A stretch of 25,780 nucleotides of DNA from JBBAFS01 sp041655255 (GTDB lineage: Bacteria; Spirochaetota; Spirochaetia; Sphaerochaetales; Sphaerochaetaceae), in NCBI GenBank assembly GCA_041655255.1, contig JBBAFS010000020.1:1-25780 (forward strand), in the 5' to 3' direction. Below, piece after piece: positions 1 to 7,339 of the stretch (within the stretch, counting starts at the first letter, position 1; every line of letters begins with the position of its first letter). Made by a program: the position numbers and the translations under genes. The notes beneath the pieces were generated by a model that worked only from the letters and a program-made list of their open reading frames with translations, did no database searches and was not told the origin of the DNA.

Positions 1-361
1 AAACATAGTATATTGCAATACATGTATAACATAAGAAAGATCACACATTGCCAACATTACTGTAAACCTACATTTCGTATTTTATGATCAAATTATTAAT
101 TTGAGGCTTAAAAAGTCATTGACTGTGAAATATATAGTAAGTAATTAAATAGGTGTTAAAACTATATAAGAATAATATCAAAAAAGAATTAGATGAGTCT
201 TAAATAACTAAGATTGATATAGTAACAGATAAAAACAATATGTAATGTCCTAAAAACGTTATCGAAATAATTAAATCCCAAATCATAGTGTGTTTAACTT
301 GTATAATGAATCACTAGATACTATAATTATAAAACTAAAAACAATTTTAAATGGATGGTTC
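1..361. other. AT-rich leader region upstream of parA, no gene seen
   Basis: No reading frame with a credible start and ribosome site is visible in these 361 bases. The stretch is strongly AT-rich. It contains the 10-base palindrome ATACATGTAT (18-27), TATATAGTAA (131-140) and TAAAACTAT running into ACTATATA (157-168). These words recur on the far side of the parA pair. Because the sequence is so AT-rich, many -10-like hexamers exist and I cannot choose a promoter for parA. An upstream in-frame GTG at 290 exists but is not favoured as the parA start. Confidence 0.6.
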
Positions 362-1123
362 ATGTCAAAGATCGTATCCTTTCACCTTCAAAAAGGAGGT
401 GTTGGTAAGACTACAATCTCTGGTACTCTCGCTGCTCAATCTGCATTAGACGGATACAAGACTCTATTAATAGATGTCGATCCACAAGGTAATGCATCTT
501 CTTGGTTTGTTCAAAACAAGTTAACGTATGAGCTCGCAGATGTCTTACAGGGGCATTGTTACTACAATGAAGCGATCTTGCCTATAGAGAAGGTCCCAAA
601 CCTCTATATCTTGCCTACATTTGGCATTGGTGGAGGTTTAAAGCTCTATGCTGAAACTAAAATTTCGGATGAACCGTATGTTATTCAGGATTTAGTGGGC
701 GAACTCATACAAGAATATGATCGAGTAATACTAGATTTATCACCTGGACTTGGTAAATTAGAGCGTTCAGCTCTTATTGCTAGTGAAGAAATCATTACTC
801 CAATGACTCCAGAAATATTTAGTCTCGACGGCCTTGAAATCTTTATTGAAGAATTATCTAAGGTTAAAAAGAATTTACGGAGCAAAGTTCAACATGACAA
901 AGTTATCATAAATTCTTTTGACGGAAGAATTAAACAACATAAAGACATTTATAATGCTGCATTATCTGGTCACTATAAAGTATATAGAATACCTGTTGAT
1001 CCAGTATTTAGAAAGGCACAGGAGAAAAATACAGCTCCTCAATTATTTAAACACCGGGGTAGAGGTTTAAAACCCCAAACAATAGAAGCAATACAAGAAA
1101 TATATCGAGGATTATGGAGTTAA
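362..1123 (+). CDS. parA: ParA-family partition ATPase
   Basis: A ParA/MinD-superfamily ATPase of 253 residues that, in this family, binds DNA non-specifically as ATP dimers and moves a centromere-binding partner to segregate a replicon. Seen here: the deviant Walker A KGGVGKTT (residues 11-18), the switch I-type DVDPQGN motif (38-44) and Walker B VILDLSP (121-127). There is no N-terminal DNA-binding domain, so it resembles small plasmid type Ib ParA proteins. I chose the ATG at 362. The family core begins directly after it, and the longer GTG version from 290 adds 24 unrelated residues. Only a weak purine-rich GGATGG precedes the ATG. A small ribbon-helix-helix gene starts 3 bases after the stop, the usual partner arrangement. 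The location in an AT-rich island suggests acquired DNA. The family is certain; a role in plasmid or chromosome segregation is inferred. Confidence 0.9.
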   Translation: MSKIVSFHLQKGGVGKTTISGTLAAQSALDGYKTLLIDVDPQGNASSWFVQNKLTYELADVLQGHCYYNEAILPIEKVPNLYILPTFGIGGGLKLYAETKISDEPYVIQDLVGELIQEYDRVILDLSPGLGKLERSALIASEEIITPMTPEIFSLDGLEIFIEELSKVKKNLRSKVQHDKVIINSFDGRIKQHKDIYNAALSGHYKVYRIPVDPVFRKAQEKNTAPQLFKHRGRGLKPQTIEAIQEIYRGLWS

Positions 1124-1125
1124 AC

Positions 1126-1365
1126 ATGGCTTTAAAAAGAGACGAAGAAGTAATTAAAGATCAAGAATCAGTAAGCGTACAAAAAACTAAAGAGTTGTTC
1201 AAAAAAGATTCTCGCCCAAAAAAAGAGAAAAAGGTTCTTACTACTTTCTCTATTGAACCTTCCTTCAAAGCTGAGCTTGAAGAGATGTTTGCCGATATGG
1301 GTCTTGGTTGGGCAGCTGGGATTCGTTTCGCCTTGAAAGAATATATAAAAAAGTGGTCTGACTAA
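1126..1365 (+). CDS. small ribbon-helix-helix protein, putative ParB-type partner
   Basis: A 79-residue basic protein. Residues 1-35 are charged and probably disordered (many K, E, D). Residues 36-76 have the pattern of a ribbon-helix-helix DNA-binding fold: a strand around VLTTFSIEP, a helix FKAELEEMFADMG, a turn LGW and a second helix AGIRFALKEYIKKW. Ribbon-helix-helix proteins dimerise through the strand and read operator or centromere DNA with it. Small RHH proteins directly downstream of type Ib parA are the usual centromere-binding, self-repressing partners. I chose the ATG at 1126 because GGAG sits six bases upstream. An in-frame ATG at 1114 would overlap the parA stop. No specific family name is recognised, so the ParB-like role is inferred from fold and position. 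Confidence 0.75.
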   Translation: MALKRDEEVIKDQESVSVQKTKELFKKDSRPKKEKKVLTTFSIEPSFKAELEEMFADMGLGWAAGIRFALKEYIKKWSD

Positions 1366-1981
1366 TAACTTACTATATTGAAATGCATTGCTTTTATTGT
1401 TAGCCATACAAAACTACATAATAAAACTATCACTATGAACTAAAACCATATTACTTGGATAATAATATAATGTTATATAACTTAGAATTAAATAAAAACT
1501 AATTAAAACAAGAGTATAAATATATAAAAACATATCTAACTAATATGTCAATACTGATAGAGCGCTACATAACCAAATATATAAAACTATTTAAATGATA
1601 TAATACTTATATACATAAGGAGGGAAAATAATAACGAAATATATTGTATTAAAAAGTAGTTATATCACTATAAAATAGTAATGGGCTAAAGAAGTATTAA
1701 ACATGCCACTATGTTATTTTATATACATTTCGTTACACACATTCCTATATGCAACCAAATTGATCTCAATGGATATATCCATAATTTTAATTCAATTAAT
1801 GTAATTGCCTATTTTAAAACTCATTAAAAAAATATTAGAAATATATACATTAAAACATATAACAATAGAAAGATAATATAGAACTATATAACTAATAGTA
1901 TGAAAACAATGTATAAGCTATATGAAAAGACTATATAGTAATAGCTGAGTTGTATATTAAAGACTCTTAAAACATATTGTT
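1366..1981. other. 616-base AT-rich gap without a credible gene
   Basis: All six frames are broken by frequent stops. The three 60-base lines 1441-1620 hold 33 G or C in 180 (18%), far below the coding regions of the window. Visible items are an isolated strong Shine-Dalgarno string AAGGAGGG (1617-1624) with no usable start codon behind it, recurring ACTATATA/TAAAACTAT words, and a 33-codon frame at 1703-1804 that I do not believe is a gene. The gap may hold a partition site, decayed plasmid DNA or an origin-like AT-rich element. None of these can be established from the sequence. Confidence 0.6.
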
Positions 1982-1984
1982 TTA
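1968..1984 (-). terminator. weak AT-only hairpin at the glutamine synthetase stop
   Basis: TAAAAC (1968-1973) and GTTTTA (1979-1984) form a six-pair stem with a five-base loop. The stem includes the stop codon of the glutamine synthetase gene. On the minus strand it is followed by AGAGTCTTTAATAT. The stem has almost no GC pairs, so this is only a possible weak terminator. Confidence 0.2.
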
Positions 1985-4105
1985 CAATCGAAATAGCAGC
2001 TCATCATATCCAGGGAAAGGCCAAGCTCGTTTATCTGTATAGATTTCTAACACATCAGCATGGGATCTTAGTTGGTTCATTGTTTCCAATACTTCATCTC
2101 TATAAAACAAAGCTTGTTTCAAAGGAGTATCTGATAACGTTAATGCTTCAGCAATCTTAATGTGAAGTTTCTCACCCGTCTCAATTGCTGCATTTAAATG
2201 CTCAGATAACAACGATGCAATCTCTGTGAGAGATGTGGTATTGAAGTTAAATTTCTGTTGGTTTTCTAAATCAGTACATAATTCGGATATATAGCGTGTT
2301 ACCGCTGGTGTTATTAATCTTCTTGTAAGTTCCACCATGACGCCAGCTTCGATGTTAACTTGCTTAGAGTAAATTTCTAAATAGACTTCCAAACGAGAGC
2401 GTAACTCTTCTTCATATAAGATTTTATGTTTTTCCAACATTTGGATGTTTTTAGGCTCTATTAATTGCATTAAAGCATCAACAGTATTTGTTACTTCAGT
2501 TAACCCTCTTTTGGCTGCTTCATCTTTCCACTCTTGAGAATATCCATTGCCATTAAATATAATTCTCTTATGGTTCGTATATTGTTCTTTAATAATTTCG
2601 ATAGCAGTTTTATGTGGGTCTTTAGATGCTTCTAATCGTTCTGCTACATCATAGAACACATCAGTTACTGCAGCATTGAGCATGGTATTTGGTCCTGATA
2701 GTGATTGAGATGAACCAACCATTCTGAATTCAAATTTATCCCCAGTAAATGCAAATGGACTTGTTCTATTTCTATCGGTCATATCTTTAGGGAGACCAGG
2801 AAGTGCATTTACGCCAACTTTGAGAATTTGACCATCACGTTTTTTATACGGAACATCTTTACTCAAGTGCTCTAAGATTTCGGTAAGTTGTTCTCCTAAG
2901 TATACTGAGATGATAGCTGTAGGAGCTTCATCTTTACTAAGACGATGATCATTAGCAGCAGTCGCAACCGATGAGCGCAGTAGTGGTGCATACATATCTA
3001 CGGCTTTTATTAAGCTTGTAAGAATAAGGAGAAATAAGAGGTTCTCTTCAGGACTATCGCCTGGTGTTAAGAGGTTTTGGCCTGTATCGGTAGAAATGGA
3101 CCAGTTATTGTGTTTTCCTGAACCATTGACACCAAAAAAAGGTTTTTCATGTAATAACGCTTTCATGTTGTGTCTACGAGCTACTGATTTTAAAATTCTC
3201 ATCAATAATTGGTTTTGGTCAGTGGAGACATTAGCAACATCATATATAGAAGCAACTTCAAATTGTCCAGGAGCAACTTCTTTGTGTTGCGTTTTTGAAG
3301 GTATGCCGACTTTCCATAGCTCAATATTTAAATCGTTCATAAATAACGTGACGCGGTCACTAATTGAGCCATAGTAGTGGTCATCAAGCTCTTGACCTTT
3401 AGCTGCTAAATTACCAAAAAGTGTTCGTCCTGTAAGACGAAGATCTAATCGTTCATCGTAGAATTTACGGTCGACTAAAAAGTATTCTTGTTCTGGACCT
3501 ACATTCACTATGATATGTTTTGCTTCACTATGACCAAGTGCATGAAGAATACGTAATGTTTGGCGCTCTAATGCATCACAGGAGCGTAGTAGGGGAACTT
3601 TCTTATCTAAAGCTTGTCCGTTATAAGAGAAAAATGCTGTTGGGATGTATAAGGTGTTTACACCTTCTACTTCTCTAATAAATGCAGGAGAAGAGGTATC
3701 CCACGCAGTATATCCACGAGCTTCAAATGTTGTTCTTAATCCCCCGTTAGGAAAGGAGGAGGCATCCGATTCGCCTTTCATAAGTTCTTTGCCAGAAAAA
3801 TCTAACATTAACTCTCTTTTATGATCAAAGTTAATGAAACTATCATGTTTTTCTGCAGTATTACCAGTAAGTGGTTGGAACCAATGGGAGTAGTGGGTAA
3901 CTCCTTTTTCAAGTGCCCATTGCTTCATAGCTGAAGCAACTGTTTCGGCAACTTCTGGACTCATCTCTTGGTTACCTAAACGAATAGAGAGTAACTCTTC
4001 ATAGATATTTGGGGGTAGAAGTCGCTTCATCGCCTCATCATTAAAGAGATTAGATGCATAGATATCTACGATAGAAACGTGCTGTTCTTCGTGTTTAGTA
4101 ACCAT
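1982..4105 (-). CDS. glnN: glutamine synthetase, type III
   Basis: ATP-dependent ligation of ammonium to glutamate to give glutamine, in the cytoplasm. The 707-residue length is the GSIII size, not the roughly 450-470 of GSI, and these enzymes form large ring assemblies. Signature stretches include FPNGGLRTTFEARGYTAWD near the N-terminus, EYFLVDR (about residue 207), NGSGKHNNWS (about 328, part of the ATP/glutamate site) and DRNRTSPFAFTG...FRMVGSSQS (about 440-470). I chose the ATG at 4105 over the adjacent in-frame TTG at 4108 because AGGAG lies seven bases before the ATG. It is transcribed alone from a good promoter at 4132-4160. No GlnB-type regulator or ammonium transporter is next to it. 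Type III enzymes are common in Bacteroidetes, cyanobacteria and some spirochaetes and Firmicutes. No disruption is visible. Confidence 0.96.
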   Translation of the reverse strand: MVTKHEEQHVSIVDIYASNLFNDEAMKRLLPPNIYEELLSIRLGNQEMSPEVAETVASAMKQWALEKGVTHYSHWFQPLTGNTAEKHDSFINFDHKRELMLDFSGKELMKGESDASSFPNGGLRTTFEARGYTAWDTSSPAFIREVEGVNTLYIPTAFFSYNGQALDKKVPLLRSCDALERQTLRILHALGHSEAKHIIVNVGPEQEYFLVDRKFYDERLDLRLTGRTLFGNLAAKGQELDDHYYGSISDRVTLFMNDLNIELWKVGIPSKTQHKEVAPGQFEVASIYDVANVSTDQNQLLMRILKSVARRHNMKALLHEKPFFGVNGSGKHNNWSISTDTGQNLLTPGDSPEENLLFLLILTSLIKAVDMYAPLLRSSVATAANDHRLSKDEAPTAIISVYLGEQLTEILEHLSKDVPYKKRDGQILKVGVNALPGLPKDMTDRNRTSPFAFTGDKFEFRMVGSSQSLSGPNTMLNAAVTDVFYDVAERLEASKDPHKTAIEIIKEQYTNHKRIIFNGNGYSQEWKDEAAKRGLTEVTNTVDALMQLIEPKNIQMLEKHKILYEEELRSRLEVYLEIYSKQVNIEAGVMVELTRRLITPAVTRYISELCTDLENQQKFNFNTTSLTEIASLLSEHLNAAIETGEKLHIKIAEALTLSDTPLKQALFYRDEVLETMNQLRSHADVLEIYTDKRAWPFPGYDELLFRL

Positions 4106-4167
4106 CAATATACTCCTGTTGTTGTTGGCACAGTATAGTCATTGATAGATGTTATTGCAATATACTC
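4106..4167. repeat. two direct copies of CAATATACTC around the glutamine synthetase promoter
   Basis: CAATATACTC is present at 4106-4115 and 4158-4167, 52 bases apart in the same orientation. One copy overlaps the ribosome binding site and the other overlaps the upstream edge of the -35 hexamer. They could be operator half-sites or chance repetition. Confidence 0.35.
4132..4160 (-). promoter_or_regulatory. sigma-70-type promoter of glutamine synthetase
   Basis: Reading the minus strand, TTGCAA (4160-4155) is separated by exactly 17 bases from TATACT (4137-4132, five of six consensus bases). Transcription would start near 4125, giving a leader of about 20 bases that carries the AGGAG ribosome site. 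The hexamers are flanked by two copies of the 10-base word CAATATACTC (4106-4115 and 4158-4167). Confidence 0.6.
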
Positions 4168-4173
4168 AAGAAG

Positions 4174-4701
4174 TTAGATGGTGATTCTCTTAATGAATAT
4201 CGATGTAGCGCTCACACCAACATACAGTAATAGTGTCACAATGATCCCAGCTATGATTACTCCCAAAGAAACAGCTAAGATACTTTTTCTTTTTTCTAGG
4301 CCGAAGATCCAAGCTCCTAGTGTACCAGTCCACGCTCCAGTGATTGGCAAGGGAACTGCCACAAACAACATAATTCCTACCCACCCATAGGAGTGAACTT
4401 TATCGTGAAGTCGTTCTCTTGTGCGTTCTACTGTCCGATCAAAAAGGCGGATATACCAATTAAATCGACTATAAAAGATGTTGTGAATAAAAGTAAGAAA
4501 TAGATAAGCAATAGGACTTACCGCAATATTTATGAGTGTACCTATCAAAGCTGCTTCTAAAAGAGGAATTCCTTGTGCGTAGGCATACGGAATGGCTCCT
4601 CGCAGTTCACTAATTGGAGCCAAAGCTAATATCACAGTTATCAGATAATTCGATATACTCAACTTATTACCCAGTTCTCTTTTCAATAGTAATGGCATCA
4701 A
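4174..4701 (-). CDS. small multidrug export-type integral membrane protein
   Basis: About 175 residues, with four to five hydrophobic segments. It matches the Sm_multidrug_ex (PF06695) pattern. Two conserved stretches are visible: LAPISELRGAIPYAYAQG (about residues 27-44), and VPLPITGAWTGTLGAWIFG near residue 115-133. The family name comes from an old drug-export annotation; its transport role is poorly proven. The frame begins with TTG (4701) immediately followed by ATG (4698), and both sit inside the end of the upstream DUF362 gene (35-base overlap). Neither has a clear Shine-Dalgarno site. An in-frame TTG at about codon 13 is another possibility, so the start is uncertain. The overlap suggests translational coupling in the 7255-to-4174 operon. 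Confidence 0.8.
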   Translation of the reverse strand: MMPLLLKRELGNKLSISNYLITVILALAPISELRGAIPYAYAQGIPLLEAALIGTLINIAVSPIAYLFLTFIHNIFYSRFNWYIRLFDRTVERTRERLHDKVHSYGWVGIMLFVAVPLPITGAWTGTLGAWIFGLEKRKSILAVSLGVIIAGIIVTLLLYVGVSATSIFIKRITI

Positions 4702-5794
4702 CAGGACACACTTCGTGACAACAATAACATCGGATGCAATGACGGTAGTTTACCACAACTTTCTTGTTTGCATCCAAATGAAGTGTTTGAGCAGGACAAA
4801 TAGTGACACATTTGCCACAACCAATACATATATGTGGATCGAATAGGGGTCTTGGCTCTTTCTGAGCCTTCCGTTTTCCAAAGTATCTTACTAATGGTAA
4901 AATATTTAATAAGTGAAAGTCAGATCGTTTTTTCTCTATATCTATCCGCTTATAATCTTCTACAATAAGATCATGAGCATGTAAAAGGGGGTATGAGATA
5001 TCTTCAATTGCTCTCCACTTGGTGAGTTTACGAGATAGCAACTCCCATGTAAGAGGAATATCTAACGGATTGTGCCCCATGATAATGGCTTGAGATGCAT
5101 CGAGGGCTGTAGCATCAGTGGAGGCAAGAAGCAATCCCATATGACGAGGGAGCCCCGCAGCGGGACCTGGTCCTTCCATGGCAATAACTGCATCCATGAG
5201 GGCAAAGTCTGGTTTCACAACCTCATAGACACCGCTTAACATCTTTGAGAACGCTTCACGAGAAGGGTAGCGTAAGTGGCATGCGCTTTTATGAAGACCA
5301 ACCACACAACCAAAAAGGTTTTTCACAGCTCCAGTGACATACATCAGTTGATGTGTTTTCATCTTTGCAACACTAAAGGTGAGATCTACCTCATCTAGAA
5401 GGTTTGGAAAAGGGAGCTGTAAGCGCCTCACGCCAGGGACTTTCTTCATTGAATAATCGCTTTGAAAAGAGGCCCATGAGACCTCTTCTTGTTCAATTAC
5501 CTCAGCAATCTTTGATGTTCTGGGAAGAAAGTGGGGGCCTGAAATTCCAGGACTATCTCCTACGTAGATCTTTTTGACACCCTCTTCTTTAAGATATCGT
5601 ATAAGAGCACGTAGTACTTCACTACGAGTGGTGAGTGCTTTGTCAGGGGGAGCATCACTTAAAATATTGGGCTTTAAGAGAACTGTTTTATTAGAGACAT
5701 CAGGCATCTTTGCAGAGGTGCAAATTTTTTTAACTGCCTCAAACAGTTGATCATCTTCGTAGGTATTACACTCAGTGATTGCTACATCGATCAC
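4667..5794 (-). CDS. DUF362 protein with C-terminal double [4Fe-4S] ferredoxin domain
   Basis: A 375-residue cytoplasmic protein. Residues 1-300 match DUF362 (features such as VLLKPNILSDAPPDKALTTR, VGDSPGISG, VAKMKTHQLMYVTGAVKNLFG and DAVIAMEGPGP). Residues 320-375 form a bacterial ferredoxin module with CxxCxxCxxxCP twice (C323, C326, C329, C333; C353, C356, C359, C363), enough for two [4Fe-4S] clusters. DUF362 proteins are widespread in anaerobes; the biochemical role is not settled, and electron transfer or cluster handling is an inference. The start is GTG at 5794, sharing GTGA with the stop of the upstream methyltransferase. A strong AAGGAG lies six bases before the GTG, which fixes the start. 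The family is certain. Confidence 0.88.
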   Translation of the reverse strand: MIDVAITECNTYEDDQLFEAVKKICTSAKMPDVSNKTVLLKPNILSDAPPDKALTTRSEVLRALIRYLKEEGVKKIYVGDSPGISGPHFLPRTSKIAEVIEQEEVSWASFQSDYSMKKVPGVRRLQLPFPNLLDEVDLTFSVAKMKTHQLMYVTGAVKNLFGCVVGLHKSACHLRYPSREAFSKMLSGVYEVVKPDFALMDAVIAMEGPGPAAGLPRHMGLLLASTDATALDASQAIIMGHNPLDIPLTWELLSRKLTKWRAIEDISYPLLHAHDLIVEDYKRIDIEKKRSDFHLLNILPLVRYFGKRKAQKEPRPLFDPHICIGCGKCVTICPAQTLHLDANKKVVVNYRHCIRCYCCHEVCPVDAITIEKRTG

Positions 5795-6558
5795 GATATT
5801 CTCCTTAATAAAGATGCATACAGTGGACCACGATTATCACTTGTATCGGGTAATATCATAGAGCCGTGTTCTAAAGCTTCACTATAGGGGAGGTCGAACT
5901 CTACTTCAAAGAAGCGACCTGGACGCCGAGTGTGTAACTTTTTAATGACTTCTTGATTTTCATGAACTGAAATTGAGCACGTACTATACAGTATATGTCC
6001 ACCAACTCTTACTGCATCTAAAGCTGCAACCAACATAGCAAATTGTTGTTGAGCGAGTCTTTTGGTTCGTGATGGACTCCATTGAGAGAGAGCTTTGGGA
6101 TCTTGAATAACATGTCGCTCACTAGAGCATGGGGCATCTAACAAAATAGCATCATATGCATCTGTTTCATACAATGACCATTTTGTAGCGTCATGGCTTG
6201 TGACTTTCACTAACATGCGATGTTCTTCATGTAAGTGGTCGTTCAATACTCGGTGTAAACGGGCACGACGACTACTGGAACGATCATTGGCTGTGAGCGT
6301 ACCACTTTTACCTAAAGAGGTGGCTAACACGAGTGTCTTCCCTCCAGGGGCAGCACACATATCAAGTACATCGTCTTTTGGTTGTATTGGCAGTAGTGAG
6401 GCTACTAACACTGAAGCTTCATCTAAAAAATAACTTTTGGTAAGATTTTTTGAATACTCTATAGGTTTGGATGTCTCTAAAAGGGAGTGTTTTAACGATT
6501 CCCAACGTGAGCCATACATGCTTCGATAAAAGTTGTCAAACTCGGTAAAAGATCCCAT
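5791..6558 (-). CDS. NOL1/NOP2/Sun-family RNA m5C methyltransferase, minimal form
   Basis: A 255-residue S-adenosylmethionine-dependent enzyme expected to make 5-methylcytosine in rRNA or tRNA. Seen: the SAM loop DMCAAPGGKT (66-75), motif IV DAPCSS with Cys144, motif VI YSTCS with Cys194, and the C-terminal LYASLLRR strand. Cys194 is the usual nucleophile and Cys144 the release residue in this family. RsmB has an N-terminal NusB-like domain and RsmF a C-terminal PUA-like extension. Neither is present, so this is close to a bare catalytic core, with a DAPCSSERH stretch reminiscent of the short NSUN3/4 type. The target is therefore unknown. The ATG at 6558 has no strong ribosome site. It lies 34 bases after the hemolysin III-type gene and overlaps the next gene by four bases. 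Confidence 0.85.
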   Translation of the reverse strand: MGSFTEFDNFYRSMYGSRWESLKHSLLETSKPIEYSKNLTKSYFLDEASVLVASLLPIQPKDDVLDMCAAPGGKTLVLATSLGKSGTLTANDRSSSRRARLHRVLNDHLHEEHRMLVKVTSHDATKWSLYETDAYDAILLDAPCSSERHVIQDPKALSQWSPSRTKRLAQQQFAMLVAALDAVRVGGHILYSTCSISVHENQEVIKKLHTRRPGRFFEVEFDLPYSEALEHGSMILPDTSDNRGPLYASLLRRIS

Positions 6559-6592
6559 ACCAAAAGAGCATAACCTAGCTCCTTCACAGTGT

Positions 6593-7255
6593 CTAGAAGT
6601 TCACTAAAAATCCAACAGCAAAAAGGACACTAGCTGCAAATACAAAGAGGTGCCATACCACATGCGAATATCTCTTCTTTCGTGCATAAAAGATCACTCC
6701 ACTGGTATACGTTAATCCAGCTGCGACGATATATCGAGTAAGAGAAGAGGGGATGAAAGGGACAACATCACCCCAAAACAGGAGAATCATCCACCCCATA
6801 GCTACGTAAAAAGCTACTTCCAATATTTTAAACTTCCCCCAAAAAAAGGCACTAAACAGCATTCCTCCAAAAGCAATGAGCCACATAATTAATGTAAGGA
6901 GATGAGTTTTAGGAGAATCTACAAACAGTAATATAGGGGTGTATGTGGAGGCAATCAGTGAATAAATATTTACATGATCTAAAAGTCGAAATACCTTTTT
7001 GGCTAATGAGTGATTAAGCATATGGTAAAAAGTTGAACAGGTAAATAAAAAGAACATCCCAAGTCCATATACTAAAAGCCCAATGAAGGTATTGATATGA
7101 GCATAAGAAGCTTTTTGTGTGATAACGATAGCCATAAAAACAAGCGCAAACAAAGAACCTGCTAGGTGGGTATACCCATTGAGTCGTTCAGTGTGAGAGG
7201 TTTGTTTGTTGTGTAGGGTGATACTCTGATCGACCCATGTCAGTATTTTTGTCAT
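6593..7255 (-). CDS. hemolysin III / PAQR-family seven-helix membrane protein
   Basis: A 220-residue integral membrane protein with about seven hydrophobic segments. It carries the zinc-site pattern of the HlyIII/PAQR (adiponectin receptor-like) family: Ser74 and His78 in FTCSTFYHML, Asp93 in RLLDHVNIYS, and the C-terminal His198 and His202 in SHVVWHLF. Proteins of this family are thought to be metal-dependent membrane hydrolases or to regulate membrane fluidity. The hemolysin label comes from one Bacillus cereus protein and need not apply. ATG at 7255 has no strong Shine-Dalgarno sequence. It is the first gene of the minus-strand string ending at 4174. A TTTACT...TATTGT pair upstream is a weak promoter candidate that I did not list separately. 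Confidence 0.9.
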   Translation of the reverse strand: MTKILTWVDQSITLHNKQTSHTERLNGYTHLAGSLFALVFMAIVITQKASYAHINTFIGLLVYGLGMFFLFTCSTFYHMLNHSLAKKVFRLLDHVNIYSLIASTYTPILLFVDSPKTHLLTLIMWLIAFGGMLFSAFFWGKFKILEVAFYVAMGWMILLFWGDVVPFIPSSLTRYIVAAGLTYTSGVIFYARKKRYSHVVWHLFVFAASVLFAVGFLVNF

Positions 7256-7339
7256 AACGCAATCGTAAAGAAACTGCCTCGGTGCGACAATAGCATTGAT
7301 ACACTAGTGAAGTAAAAGAGAGTTAGTAGTTACTTTCCA

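Larger units (their letters stand above)
131..1941. repeat. scattered TATATAGTAA / ACTATATA words flanking the partition genes
   Basis: TATATAGTAA occurs at 131-140 and again at 1932-1941, on opposite sides of the parA pair. ACTATATA occurs at 161-168, 1883-1890 and 1930-1937; the last is inside the perfect palindrome ACTATATAGT (1930-1939). TAAAACTAT occurs at 157-165, 1422-1430 and 1582-1590. Partition systems with RHH partners often use short repeats near the genes as centromere or operator, so these are candidates. In DNA this AT-rich, short AT words also recur by chance, and the spacing is not regular. Confidence 0.25.

Noticed and set aside
290..361. GTG-initiated 24-codon extension of ParA
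   Set aside because: The added residues are AT-rich translation with no family similarity. The ParA fold begins directly after the ATG at 362.
1703..1804. A 33-codon hydrophobic reading frame in the AT-rich gap
   Set aside because: It has no good ribosome site, sits in 18-25% G+C sequence, and a frame of this length is expected by chance.
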